From: a virus
Reading direction: 5' to 3' (one strand)
DNA length: 27,366 nucleotides
Virus record (IMG/VR): IMGVR_UViG_3300033153_003417
Location: 1 to 27,366 of that record
The notes under the pieces: model-generated
Databases searched by the model: none
What the model saw: the letters and a program-made list of their open reading frames with translations, nothing else
Told to the model about the DNA's origin: nothing
Shown: positions 13,002-21,600 of the stretch, piece by piece
Numbering within the stretch: the first letter of the stretch is position 1
Layout of the letters: every line of letters starts with the position of its first letter
Made by a program: the position numbers and the translations under genes

Positions 13002-13008
13002 GTGGTAC
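12995..13008 (+). promoter_or_regulatory. CTAC/TGTGGTAC motif, copy 3
   Basis: CTAC-AT-TGTGGTAC, dyad TAC-N8-GTA, in the short gap after the polymerase stop. It overlaps the putative -10 at 12996-13001. It is the same motif as at 94-105 and 7802-7815. Confidence 0.45.
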
Positions 13009-13034
13009 ATACTAACTAAAGAGGTGACGCAGTG

Positions 13035-13289
13035 ATGTTAAAAGAAATCAATAGAGCACGAAGAGAATACTCCAATACAGGTGATACTCCTCGCAGCTTC
13101 GCGCTTGGATATGAAGATGGTCTCGATCTTCTGGTTGAGTTCAGTAAGAGTTTACCAGCACCCGACCCTGAGATTGAGGAGATGCTGAACCGTGGTGATC
13201 GCGCTGAGATTAAAGCGCATCTAAATAAATCAACCGTCTACGGTATGGATTTAACCGTGGTTGACTTAGTAATTACAGGAGAACACTGA
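13035..13289 (+). CDS. Hypothetical phage protein, 84 aa
   Basis: ATG 13035 follows GAGGTGACGCAGTG, a strong ribosome site; the GTG at 13032 is less likely. The protein is mainly helical and charged (MLKEINRARREYSNTG, then FALGYEDGLDLLVEFSKSL). There is no known motif or membrane segment. Its TGA overlaps the next ATG by one base. It lies between the polymerase and the nuclease/helicase pair, so a replication-linked role is possible but unproven. Confidence 0.65.
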   Translation: MLKEINRARREYSNTGDTPRSFALGYEDGLDLLVEFSKSLPAPDPEIEEMLNRGDRAEIKAHLNKSTVYGMDLTVVDLVITGEH

Positions 13290-13654
13290 TGAACACGACA
13301 GTAACAGTAACCTACAGCAACGGTGACACTCGGGAGTTCGTCGCATCCGATGAGCTTGAGAAGCTGATCGATGATGGTGATATGTTCAGCGTCAGCACCA
13401 TGCACAGTGACATGGGGTCTGAGCTTGAGGTCTCACTGTCAAAGATGTACGCGGGTAACCCTATCGCTGCACTCGGTCACATGATGATGATACGTCACAA
13501 TGCACAGCAGCTCGACATCGGTGGCCCTAACAAAGATATCATCATCGACATCCTGACCACCTGTATCAAGCTGCTATCCGATGAGACAGCCTCTCACCAG
13601 TCGGGTATGACTACGGTTAATGGTGAGGCTGTGGAGTTGGACAGTGGGAGTTAG
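13289..13654 (+). CDS. Hypothetical phage protein, 121 aa
   Basis: Begins with beta-strand-like TVTVTYSNGDTREFVASDEL and continues into helical, Met-rich LGHMMMIRHNAQQL, with an acidic C-terminal half. I do not recognise a family. It shares one base with the previous gene's stop and overlaps the VRR-NUC start by 11 bp, so the three genes form one translational unit. Codon use is like that of the neighbouring replication genes. Confidence 0.65.
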   Translation: MNTTVTVTYSNGDTREFVASDELEKLIDDGDMFSVSTMHSDMGSELEVSLSKMYAGNPIAALGHMMMIRHNAQQLDIGGPNKDIIIDILTTCIKLLSDETASHQSGMTTVNGEAVELDSGS

Positions 13655-13928
13655 AGAGAACAAGGTCGAACGCTACCTCGACAAGCAGGTCACCGCTATC
13701 AACGGTATCACTCGCAAGTGGGTCAGCCCTGGGCGCGATGGAGTGCCGGACCGCATCGTCATCCTCAGCGGTAGAGTGTGGTTCGTCGAGGTCAAGACTG
13801 TCAGTGGCAAGCTCTCAGTCGCACAGGAGCGTGAGCATCAGCGGCTGCGTGATGTAGGTGCCGAGGTGTTCACCGTGTTCGGTGGGCAAGGGGTTGACTG
13901 TTTCATTAGAGAGGTGTTGTTGAAGTGA
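13644..13928 (+). CDS. VRR-NUC domain nuclease, 94 aa
   Basis: Small PD-(D/E)xK nuclease of the VRR-NUC family, which acts on branched or flap DNA structures. Visible motifs are E9 in the first helix, G-V-P-D-R (D36), V-E-V-K (E49, K51) with T-x-S-G-K-L-S-x-A-Q after it, and a final V-F-T-V-F strand. GTG 13644 is preferred, with GGAG seven bases upstream, over the ATG at 13620 which would add eight non-family residues. The standalone single-domain length is usual for phages. The stop overlaps the helicase's GTG start. Nuclease and helicase adjacency is common in this phage module. Confidence 0.88.
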   Translation: MGVRENKVERYLDKQVTAINGITRKWVSPGRDGVPDRIVILSGRVWFVEVKTVSGKLSVAQEREHQRLRDVGAEVFTVFGGQGVDCFIREVLLK

Positions 13929-15421
13929 CCCAACTCTTAACACCCCAGCAGCTTCACGAATACCAGCGCACCTGCATCATGCACCAGCTCAGTCATGATG
14001 ACTCGATGCTATGGCTTGGGATGGGGCTTGGTAAGACCCCCGTAACGCTCACCACCATCGTTGATCGTATGCGTGCAGGCCAGGTGCAGAAGACTCTTAT
14101 CTTCGGGCCACTGCGAGTCATACAGGCGGTGTGGGCACGTGAGGCGAGGAAGTGGAGCCACACTAAACATCTTCGCTTCAGCGTTGTCCATGGCACCAAG
14201 GAGAAGCGTGCGCGTGCCCTGTTTGCAGATGCTGATATCTACCTCATCAACTACGAGGCAATGAATTGGCTCTCCGAAACCCTTGACCATTACTACATCT
14301 CTCAGGGTAAACCATTACCATTTCAGATGGTGGTCTATGATGAGGTGTCGAAGCTGAAGAACAGCACCACTCTGCGCATGGCCGGGGGTAAACGAGACCG
14401 CAAGGATAAGCGCGGTGAGACATATGAGATCAAGGTCACCGGCTGGCGCAAGATTCTGAACCACTTCAAGTACCGCACTGGTCTCACCGGCACCCCGGCA
14501 TCAAATGGGTATCTGGATCTACACGGTCAGTTCCTGGCCGTCGATGGAGGTGAGCGCCTTGGTGAGTACGTCACCCGGTACAAAGACAGCTACTTCACCA
14601 GCGACTACAGTGGGTGGAACTACTCCCCGACTGAGCTGGGTAAGCAGTGGATTGAGTTTAAGATAAGCGACATCACCGTGAAGATGGACGCTCGTGACTA
14701 CCTCGACCTGCCAGATGTCCAGGTGACGAACCTGATGGTGGACCTCCCTGCTGCTGCACGCAAAGCATACAAAGAGGTGGAGAAGAACATGTTCACGCAG
14801 CTCGATAGCGGTCGTGAGGTGGAGGTGTTCAGTCGCTCATCGGTGTCAAATAAAACTTTACAATTCTGCAATGGAAGTCCATATCTCAGCAGTGAGTCAC
14901 CAGAGTTTGAAGCGCTACATGACGCGAAGCTCGACGCACTTGAGGAGGTACTTGAGGAAGCAGGCGGGTCGCCGGTGCTGTGCAGTTATACCTTCAAGGC
15001 GGATGCCGAGCGCATCATGAAGAAGTTCAAGAAGTATCGACCGGTGAACCTGACAAAGACCAAATCAAAAGACACTGAAGCTATCATTAACAAATGGAAC
15101 AATGGTGAGATTAAGTTGATGGTAGCGCATCCCGCGTCGTCCGGGCATGGGATCGACGGATTGCAGGATGCCGGTCACATCTTGGTGTGGTTCGGTCTTA
15201 ACTGGTCACTAGAGTTATACGAACAAATGTGTGGTCGTATCAACCGTCAGGGGCAGTCTCACCCTGTATCCATCATCAGGATACTATGCAATGATACCGT
15301 TGACCTGGCTGTGGCGGATGCGATAGAGAGGAAGACGGATGACCAAGAGGGGTTGAAAGCGGCATTACAACGATACCGCGACGGTGTGACTACGAATGAT
15401 TTAGAAGTGAACTTCTTTTAA
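13925..15421 (+). CDS. SNF2-type superfamily 2 helicase/translocase, 498 aa
   Basis: ATP-driven dsDNA translocase or helicase. Motif I is G-M-G-L-G-K-T at about 32-38 and motif II is Y-D-E-V-S-K at about 138-143 (DEVS in place of DEAH). Motif III is L-T-G-T-P-A-S-N. The C-terminal lobe has G-H-G-I-D-G-L-Q-D-A-G and Q-M-C-G-R-I-N-R-Q-G-Q (about 435-444), typical of SNF2. Length is right for a minimal phage member without accessory domains. It starts at GTG 13925 in the previous stop. Its TAA overlaps the stop of the minus-strand lysis gene at 15418, with no terminator between them. It likely works with VRR-NUC in replication or recombination. Confidence 0.92.
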   Translation: MTQLLTPQQLHEYQRTCIMHQLSHDDSMLWLGMGLGKTPVTLTTIVDRMRAGQVQKTLIFGPLRVIQAVWAREARKWSHTKHLRFSVVHGTKEKRARALFADADIYLINYEAMNWLSETLDHYYISQGKPLPFQMVVYDEVSKLKNSTTLRMAGGKRDRKDKRGETYEIKVTGWRKILNHFKYRTGLTGTPASNGYLDLHGQFLAVDGGERLGEYVTRYKDSYFTSDYSGWNYSPTELGKQWIEFKISDITVKMDARDYLDLPDVQVTNLMVDLPAAARKAYKEVEKNMFTQLDSGREVEVFSRSSVSNKTLQFCNGSPYLSSESPEFEALHDAKLDALEEVLEEAGGSPVLCSYTFKADAERIMKKFKKYRPVNLTKTKSKDTEAIINKWNNGEIKLMVAHPASSGHGIDGLQDAGHILVWFGLNWSLELYEQMCGRINRQGQSHPVSIIRILCNDTVDLAVADAIERKTDDQEGLKAALQRYRDGVTTNDLEVNFF

Positions 15422-15774
15422 TGTTTGAAATGATTGATCGACCAAGTTATTCCGGTGACTATTCCTGTACCTATGACTCCCCACTTGAGACACCACAGCA
15501 TAAAGCCTTGAACACTCTTACCCATACGAGCTGCACCTTGGAAGTCTTTATGGAGTTGGATGATTTCTTTTGTGTCTTCGACTAATGAAGCGGTTGACTT
15601 GGCGATTGATGTAATAGCGTCAGTGTTAGCCTGTTGAATTTTAGCATTTGCCTTTTGAGCCTCAACCAGACGATCAAGGTCTTTCCGCTCTCTACGTTCA
15701 TATTGCTCGAATCTCATAACATGAGCCTCTAATCTCTGATTCAATCTGAACAACTCATCTTCAGTCTCACCCAT
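15418..15774 (-). CDS. Coiled-coil/TM lysis-cassette protein, XhlA-like, 118 aa
   Basis: Residues 1-85 form a long charged helix with heptads (DELFRLNQRLEAH, DRLVEAQKANAKIQQ). A single hydrophobic segment at about 90-112 ends in a short basic tail. This layout resembles XhlA/hemolysin-like or antiholin proteins of phage lysis cassettes. It would be anchored in the inner membrane. It lies 49 bp downstream of the holin and is last in the operon. The start at ATG 15774 follows GGGAACGGAGTC. Function is inferred from topology and position; a spanin is unlikely because there is no lipobox or periplasmic signal. Confidence 0.65.
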   Translation of the reverse strand: MGETEDELFRLNQRLEAHVMRFEQYERRERKDLDRLVEAQKANAKIQQANTDAITSIAKSTASLVEDTKEIIQLHKDFQGAARMGKSVQGFMLWCLKWGVIGTGIVTGITWSINHFKH

Positions 15775-15823
15775 GACTCCGTTCCCTTTGATTATTACTT
15801 AGTATGGTGGAAAGTATACTTGG

Positions 15824-16297
15824 TTATTTAGCAAACACCTTGAGAATGAGCGGCTCTAGGTTTTTAACTGCCCGTTCACCAAACAGAAACCCTAAGACCA
15901 GCATGTTAATAACAATGAGAGCAGTTTCTTGCTGCTCAGTGAATGCAGAATGCACACCGAAAAACCATTGGTAGTCCATATATAGGGTAGAGAACCCCCA
16001 AATAGGGCGCTGAGAGCCACGGGCGAATATGATCGGTTTACCCAACCAACCCATAGCAAGAAGGTCTTTAGCCGTACCCTCTTGCTCTGCGATCCTTTTA
16101 TCTAGCTGGACCCCTGCCTCTTGCAACAGCTTGTTTGCCTGCATCTCCTTGTCATGCAGCATCTTCTGCAACTTCATTTCCAGTTCAGCTTTCTGCTGTG
16201 GAGACATATCAGGCGGGAAGTAAGACATTACACCATCTTTGATCTCTTTAAATAGTCCACCACCTAGAAAGTCAGTAATACTTGATAGTACACCCAT
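15824..16297 (-). CDS. 3-TM-type holin, 157 aa
   Basis: Inner-membrane holin that times release of the endolysin. The N-terminal part (1-28) is weakly hydrophobic and the middle (about 32-75) is a charged helix. The end has R-G-S-Q-R-P-I-W-G-F (about 93-102), then a hydrophobic stretch and L-V-L-G-F-L-F-G-E-R-A-V-K (about 133-145). The RPxxG and FGxRxxxK patterns recall the gene-transfer-agent-type holin family (Holin of 3TMs). ATG 16297 is used rather than GTG 16300, with AAGGAGTAAGTG upstream. The start overlaps the endolysin's TGA, so the two are coupled. Confidence 0.82.
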   Translation of the reverse strand: MGVLSSITDFLGGGLFKEIKDGVMSYFPPDMSPQQKAELEMKLQKMLHDKEMQANKLLQEAGVQLDKRIAEQEGTAKDLLAMGWLGKPIIFARGSQRPIWGFSTLYMDYQWFFGVHSAFTEQQETALIVINMLVLGFLFGERAVKNLEPLILKVFAK

Positions 16298-16737
16298 CAC
16301 TTACTCCTTACGTCCCACCGAGCGGGACCGTTGGTTCGATTATCGAAGTGCGTCCGGTTGTGGTATCGACCTATCCCGTACTTGCCTGGGTACTTGGATT
16401 CAAGATAATCAGCAACACGGTCAGGGTCAACCTGCATCCCATTGGCACGATGAAATAACTTGAAGTCTACTGCTCTAGCATAGATATGTTGTGAATTTGC
16501 TGATCCACCAACAGATGCGTTATGTGTTACGCACCGGTTCGGGCCTGTGATAGCGATACGGATGTCGTATAATTCAATGGCAGTGATAGCGATACGGATG
16601 TCGTATAATTCAATGGCAGCGAAGTGGTCTGCGCAACCCTGAATGATTGGCGCAAGCTCAATATCAACGGTATCGAAGCCACACCCGCACTCACACGCGA
16701 ATTCAGATCTCGACAAATTATTTGTTAAGTCACCCAT
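16297..16737 (-). CDS. M15-family peptidase endolysin with internal 12-aa duplication, 146 aa
   Basis: Zn-dependent D-Ala-D-Ala-type peptidase (Peptidase_M15_3) that cuts peptidoglycan cross-links at lysis. Conserved marks: the N-terminal R-S-E-F-A-C-E-C-G-C-G opening, G-G-S-A-N-S-Q-H (H84), A-V-D-F (D91), and T-H-F-D (H130, D132). H84, D91 and H130 would hold the zinc. Residues 41-52 (AIELYDIRIAIT) repeat exactly at 53-64 because of a 36-bp tandem duplication. Without it the protein would be about 134 aa, close to the family's usual size. There is no signal peptide, so export depends on the holin just downstream. It overlaps the coiled-coil gene by 8 bp. Confidence 0.88.
   Translation of the reverse strand: MGDLTNNLSRSEFACECGCGFDTVDIELAPIIQGCADHFAAIELYDIRIAITAIELYDIRIAITGPNRCVTHNASVGGSANSQHIYARAVDFKLFHRANGMQVDPDRVADYLESKYPGKYGIGRYHNRTHFDNRTNGPARWDVRSK
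16547..16619 (-). repeat. Exact 36-bp tandem duplication in the endolysin gene
   Basis: Bases 16548-16583 and 16584-16619 are identical, and one more base matches on the left (16547). It is in frame and adds 12 codons. No other repeat is nearby. Exact identity points to a recent event, or to an assembly artefact. Confidence 0.95.
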
Positions 16738-16984
16738 GTTCTGTACCCCATTGAGTTTGCAGTGTTACCAGCTCTGCACGTAGAGTCTCTGCTTCATCCT
16801 CTAACGCAGAAAGAGAAGTATCGTCCTCTGGCTTACCGCGACCGATCCCCTTTGTGCGTAATGCACGAATAGAGAGAACATCAAGCTCAGATAGCCTGAT
16901 TTTTATCTCTTCAATACGCTGGTTGGCAAGAACGACATCTTCTGAAAGAGGCGGCGGAGCATTGCTTGTTGAAAAGGTGGGCAT
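16730..16984 (-). CDS. Coiled-coil tail/lysis-region protein, 84 aa
   Basis: A Pro/Ser-rich N-terminus precedes a helix EEIKIRLSELDVLSIRALR. A short Gly/Pro-containing hinge (G-I-G-R-G-K-P-E-D-D) leads to a second helix with L-E-D-E-A-E-T-L-R-A-E-L heptads, giving a helical hairpin. Small proteins of this form are often encoded between the tail fibre and lysis genes of podoviruses. I know of no assigned function. It could be a tail-fibre chaperone or a virion component. The start overlaps the tail-fibre stop by one base, and its end overlaps the endolysin by 8 bp. Confidence 0.65.
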   Translation of the reverse strand: MPTFSTSNAPPPLSEDVVLANQRIEEIKIRLSELDVLSIRALRTKGIGRGKPEDDTSLSALEDEAETLRAELVTLQTQWGTEHG

Positions 16985-18582
16985 TATTTGTCTCCCCTGT
17001 AAATTCTGACTTTAGTTCCTACAACTAAACCGGATGCCAGAGATGCTTGAAAAGTCACACTGGTTATATTGGTTACAGTAGCACTCTTCATCCATGCTCT
17101 AGTAGACAATGAGATATTACCACTCGCATTATAAGCATTCACAGAAGTAGCCATCGCATAACTTCCTACAACGTTTAAGTCTATTTGTGTTGCAGCTATA
17201 CCATAACTAGCAATTCTACCACTGTTAGACCGACTCCCCGCTACACTTGTAGATAATACCGTTAGTTGTTGAGAATTGTAATTGGTAGATGTAGTGTCCC
17301 CATTTACGAACATCTCTACTGTAGCTGTACCAGAATTAGGATGGGTGAATTCTATTCTATAACTTTTATGCTTATTTATATCTAGGTCAGATACAGTAAG
17401 GCTTGTTACGGCAGAGCCCGTCACTTCAAATTCTGCTAACAAAGAATGTGATGCAGGTTCAATAACATTTACACCATCTGTGATTAATAAAACAGACTCA
17501 CCTGCTAATACCGCAATACCAGTTCCTGATGACGTTTTAAATGTGAGAGTCTGTAATGTGTCATTCTGAGCAAAGAATGTACGCCCGGCGTCACTCACTT
17601 CAACATCAGTAGCACCTGTGAGAATTACACCGGTATCAGTAATAACCACACGACCACTGAGGTTCTGCGTAGCATTCAAAGTAAGAGTAGCATCAGTTAC
17701 TATGTTAATAGTGAGACTATTAGTGATTAAATTCTTCAAAAGGTCAGCAGCATTGGTGCCAATGTCAGTAGTGTTGGTTGCGATAAACCCAGCTAACTCA
17801 TCATTTACTTCCTGCTGAATAGACTTGGTGATGATTCCTGCCGGGGTATTACTGACGTTATTTGCTGACAATCGTTGTAGAACTGCGATGTTCCCGTTAG
17901 CCAGCTCATGATCAATCACACCGTCGAATGCTTGAGGGGAAACCACGTAATAGAAAGCCCAGTCACCATCACCTGCGGTACTGTAACCGCGAGTCTGCAC
18001 CATCACACCGGTGGGTAATGACTCAGCCTTCATCAAAGTTATGTTATCAAAAATAGCATCGACAGTGACAAGCTGAGGAGCACTAGATACAACCAAGTCA
18101 CCATTTGTATCAAACGTGAGATATTTACTCGCACGATCCGCAGCGACATCAGTCAGAAAGAAATCACCATCGAGGTCAATCGAATCCGTAAGCCTGAACG
18201 TGCGGTCGTTACTATCACGCAGCTGCTGAATGAGGAACGTGATGTGGTCCATCTGCTTCTCATGCACATCGGGAAAGAATCCGCCCTGGGAGGCGAATGC
18301 AGTCAGCTGGTTCTCGATGTAGTTAGACCGGATGTACCACTGATAGTCAGTCGGGAGGTTCCCGGCAATACGCAGTATTGTACCCCCCGCATCCTCGCCT
18401 ACATCATTAACGGTGTAGTCGGTATCGACCACTAAGAGAGTCTGCACCCCCGCGTCATCAGTCTCATACACCGAGAGCTGAGTCTTATCCGCAACCCTGA
18501 ACGTATAGGAGTAGGTGTCAGAGGCACCGTTGCCGACATACGGCCCTGATGTGATGTTAGTAGTATTGACAGTCAAGATCAT
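16984..18582 (-). CDS. Tail fibre/receptor-binding protein, 532 aa
   Basis: The N-terminal part resembles the podovirus (T7-type) tail-fibre adaptor: Y-S-Y-T-F-R-V, D-T-D-Y-T-V-N-D-V-G, G-x-I-L-R-I, and H-E-K-Q-M-D-H-I-T-F-L-I-Q-Q-L-R-D. This region binds the tail. The C-terminal half is rich in Thr, Asn and Val with beta-helix-like repeats and would contact the host surface. The DNA switches to more AT-rich near 17850 (about residue 240), consistent with an exchanged receptor-binding module. ATG 18582 follows TAGGAG. No lyase or glycanase motif is evident, so fibre versus enzymatic spike is open. Confidence 0.85.
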   Translation of the reverse strand: MILTVNTTNITSGPYVGNGASDTYSYTFRVADKTQLSVYETDDAGVQTLLVVDTDYTVNDVGEDAGGTILRIAGNLPTDYQWYIRSNYIENQLTAFASQGGFFPDVHEKQMDHITFLIQQLRDSNDRTFRLTDSIDLDGDFFLTDVAADRASKYLTFDTNGDLVVSSAPQLVTVDAIFDNITLMKAESLPTGVMVQTRGYSTAGDGDWAFYYVVSPQAFDGVIDHELANGNIAVLQRLSANNVSNTPAGIITKSIQQEVNDELAGFIATNTTDIGTNAADLLKNLITNSLTINIVTDATLTLNATQNLSGRVVITDTGVILTGATDVEVSDAGRTFFAQNDTLQTLTFKTSSGTGIAVLAGESVLLITDGVNVIEPASHSLLAEFEVTGSAVTSLTVSDLDINKHKSYRIEFTHPNSGTATVEMFVNGDTTSTNYNSQQLTVLSTSVAGSRSNSGRIASYGIAATQIDLNVVGSYAMATSVNAYNASGNISLSTRAWMKSATVTNITSVTFQASLASGLVVGTKVRIYRGDK

Positions 18583-18611
18583 GCACTCCTATAGTTGACG
18601 TGAGTTTACCA

Positions 18612-21600
18612 TTAGTCACGCTTAGGACCAAACAGTAGTTCCTGGGTAGTAAATTCCTCACCTTCCTCGATAACGTCATACAGGTGCTCACCAGTAGACC
18701 ATGCCTGATTCATACCAGGGATACCGATTGCAGCGCCTACCAGCTTGCTGACATTCTTCAACTGACTCTTTGTGATCTCTTCATCAGTCAGCAAATTCTC
18801 GACCAACCCCTTGCCACTGGTGATGCCACGCTCCATCATGGCGGCGACCGGTGTTGAGTTATAACCGAAATCAGACAATGCACCGCTGGCTATGTCACGC
18901 ACGAAGGGTACAGATGTCAATGGGTATAGTGCGCTGGCAGTCAGGAACTTGCTCATACGCTCGTCCTCACCCTCGGGCTCATCCAGCTCACCACGCATCA
19001 GCATCTCAAAGAACACCGGCAGGGTGAACAGGAACATGGTTTTAGCGACAACAGTGGTCAGTGAGTATTGTCCCGACTTTGCACCCCGCGCCAGGTCGCG
19101 GGTCAAATTACCTAACGAGCTGAAGAAAGTCATGAACATGGTGAACGTACTGTGAATTTTAGACTGACTCCGCATGATGCGCGCCATGTCTTTAGTCGCA
19201 CCAGACCCCTGCACATTCTCGATTGTTGCATCAGCAAACTGAACAGCCTTGATTTCATTACCGTTCTCACTCAGATGCTTGTCGTAAGCCGCGTGCCATG
19301 TTGGCAAGTCGATCATGTAGGTCTGGATCAATGCGATATGCTTCATTGATGCTTCCTGCACAGCAGCCAGTGGACCTGTCTTTTTACTCAGGCGGTTCAT
19401 GGCGTTACGGATCTCACGATCCATTGTTTGTACTCGATGCGGCAGCACCTTAGACCGTTCATTGGCGAACTCCCAACCAGTCTGAAGGTCATCGGTGTTG
19501 CCCAGCAGCTTGCGTGCCGCCTTCATGTAGAACGCCCTACCGACAACCGTCTGCACACCCGCGATGGTGGGACCGACTCCCAACTCAGCAGCAGTGGTGA
19601 ATATGCCGAACAGCTGCATGATACCGGTTGACGCTTTGAACCCCATCACACCGAGCGTGGTGCCAAACCTTAACCGATGGAACGCCTCATCAATGAATGT
19701 CTTCACAGGTTGCTGCCTGCCATCTTTGGCGATGTCATTGAGCCACGGCTTCAACTCTTTGAACTCAGACTCGCCCAGTACAGCAGTGATGGCGTTAGCC
19801 ACATCAGGTGACTGTATCAGCCTGTTAACCTGGCGCACTGCGTCATGGTGGGTAATGTAGTGGATAGTCTCATTGAAGTGATCAGGAACCACCTCAAGAC
19901 TCAGATGAATGCGGTCATAGAAACCGGTACGCTCGTTAGTAGCGCCAGTGTTAACCGATGACTGTATGCTTGCTGTATTGTTGAACATCGATTCAGTTTC
20001 AGCTTCACGCTTCTCGGCATTCTTCTCCGCCTTGTGACTACGTTTCGGCGAATACTTCACCGGGTAGTATCCACCCTTGAGCGTGATGACTTCCCCATTA
20101 ACGACGACGGTGACAGGTGTGGCTTCAACTTTCGGTGGTGTGAGACCTGTTGTACGACGATGCACCTCGGCGAGCTGTGGGTATAGCGAATCCATCTGGT
20201 CCCATATCAGCTGCACCAGCTCCCAGTCACTCTTTGTCATGTGAGCCAGCACAGCTTGTAGCTTGGAGTTATTGAAGCTGATGTCTGCGTCATTCTCCGG
20301 GTCAGCCCAACCTTCACCGAGTAGTAGCTTTTTCAAGTTCCCCTGGTTCCCGGTGTTAAGCGCCACTGCGAGAACTCCGTGACCCATCAGGTTGTCGTTG
20401 ATTTCAGGGATAAATATCTTTGTGTTATGACGTTTGATGTCTTCCTTGCTTCGACCAGCGATGGCTTTAATCACCGGTGTAGCTACTTCATCAACCATGG
20501 TCATTTTAGCATCTAGTGCATCGGTGAACTGCTGAATCAATATGTCATGACTCATACCAACACGGTCACCACCATCAAGCCACGATGCAAGAAACGGGAT
20601 CTTTGTTAATTGTGATTGCCAGCGTTGGACATTCTCAAGCAGTGACGCTTTGCGTGAGTCATCGATTCGACTGCGACTGTCTTTAGTGGCGAAGCGTGCG
20701 TCCTGTTTTTCAATATGAGAGATCCAGTTCGACTTCAATTTATTGTAGTCAATCTCCTCCTGCATACCGACCATCTTGTTCGCGTACCGGGCAACGTGCT
20801 CAATGTTCTTCACCGAGTCATTGATACCCTGAAGGTCTGAGAACGGGACGTTCTTCCAGTGAGTCACATAGGATTCATTCAGTACAGCGTTTGACAGTAC
20901 CAGCCCGTCACCGTCGGTCTCCATGCGCTCCTTCATCCATGTGTTGAGGCTTTCAACCTCCTTCAATGTGGCTGACTTACGGAATTCAAAGCGGTCGAGG
21001 ATACGGGTGATCTGGTCCCAGTAACCCCCCTCAGCCTTCATGATCTCCTCACGCACCTTCTTCTTGTTGTACCGCGCCATACGGTCAACAATCTTGGTGG
21101 TCTCATTCTTCGCATCAGTCGCCGCCATGCCGAGGTAGTAGTTCATCACCTGGCGCATCTTGGCTCGTGCTGCACCCTCCTTGTTGCCCTCAGCCAGCAT
21201 CCGAGCAGACTCCTGTGCCGCTCTGATCTCAGCTTTACGGTATTTACCTGGGTGAATCTCACGGAATGACAGCTTACCGATGTTCGTCTCAGCGAGTGAC
21301 TTCATGGTGGTGCGGTCAGTCGTCGGTGCGTTGGTGCCTTTAGCGAGTGCTTTCAACTCACTCAGAATCAGCTTGCCGCGCTCCTCATTCTGCACCGCCT
21401 CATCAGCCTCACGCTCAATGGTGCCATCGGTGAGGATGTCACCGTGACGCTCCACCATGCGAGCCTCAGCATTGACCTCAGCTTGAACCTTGATGTTTGG
21501 CGCAGCGGCAAGGTCGTTCAGCATCTCAGAGCCTGAGCCATACCCGAAGAACGCAGCAGCCTCATCGGGGTGAACCCCTTTCATGCCCTTGGCAGTCATG

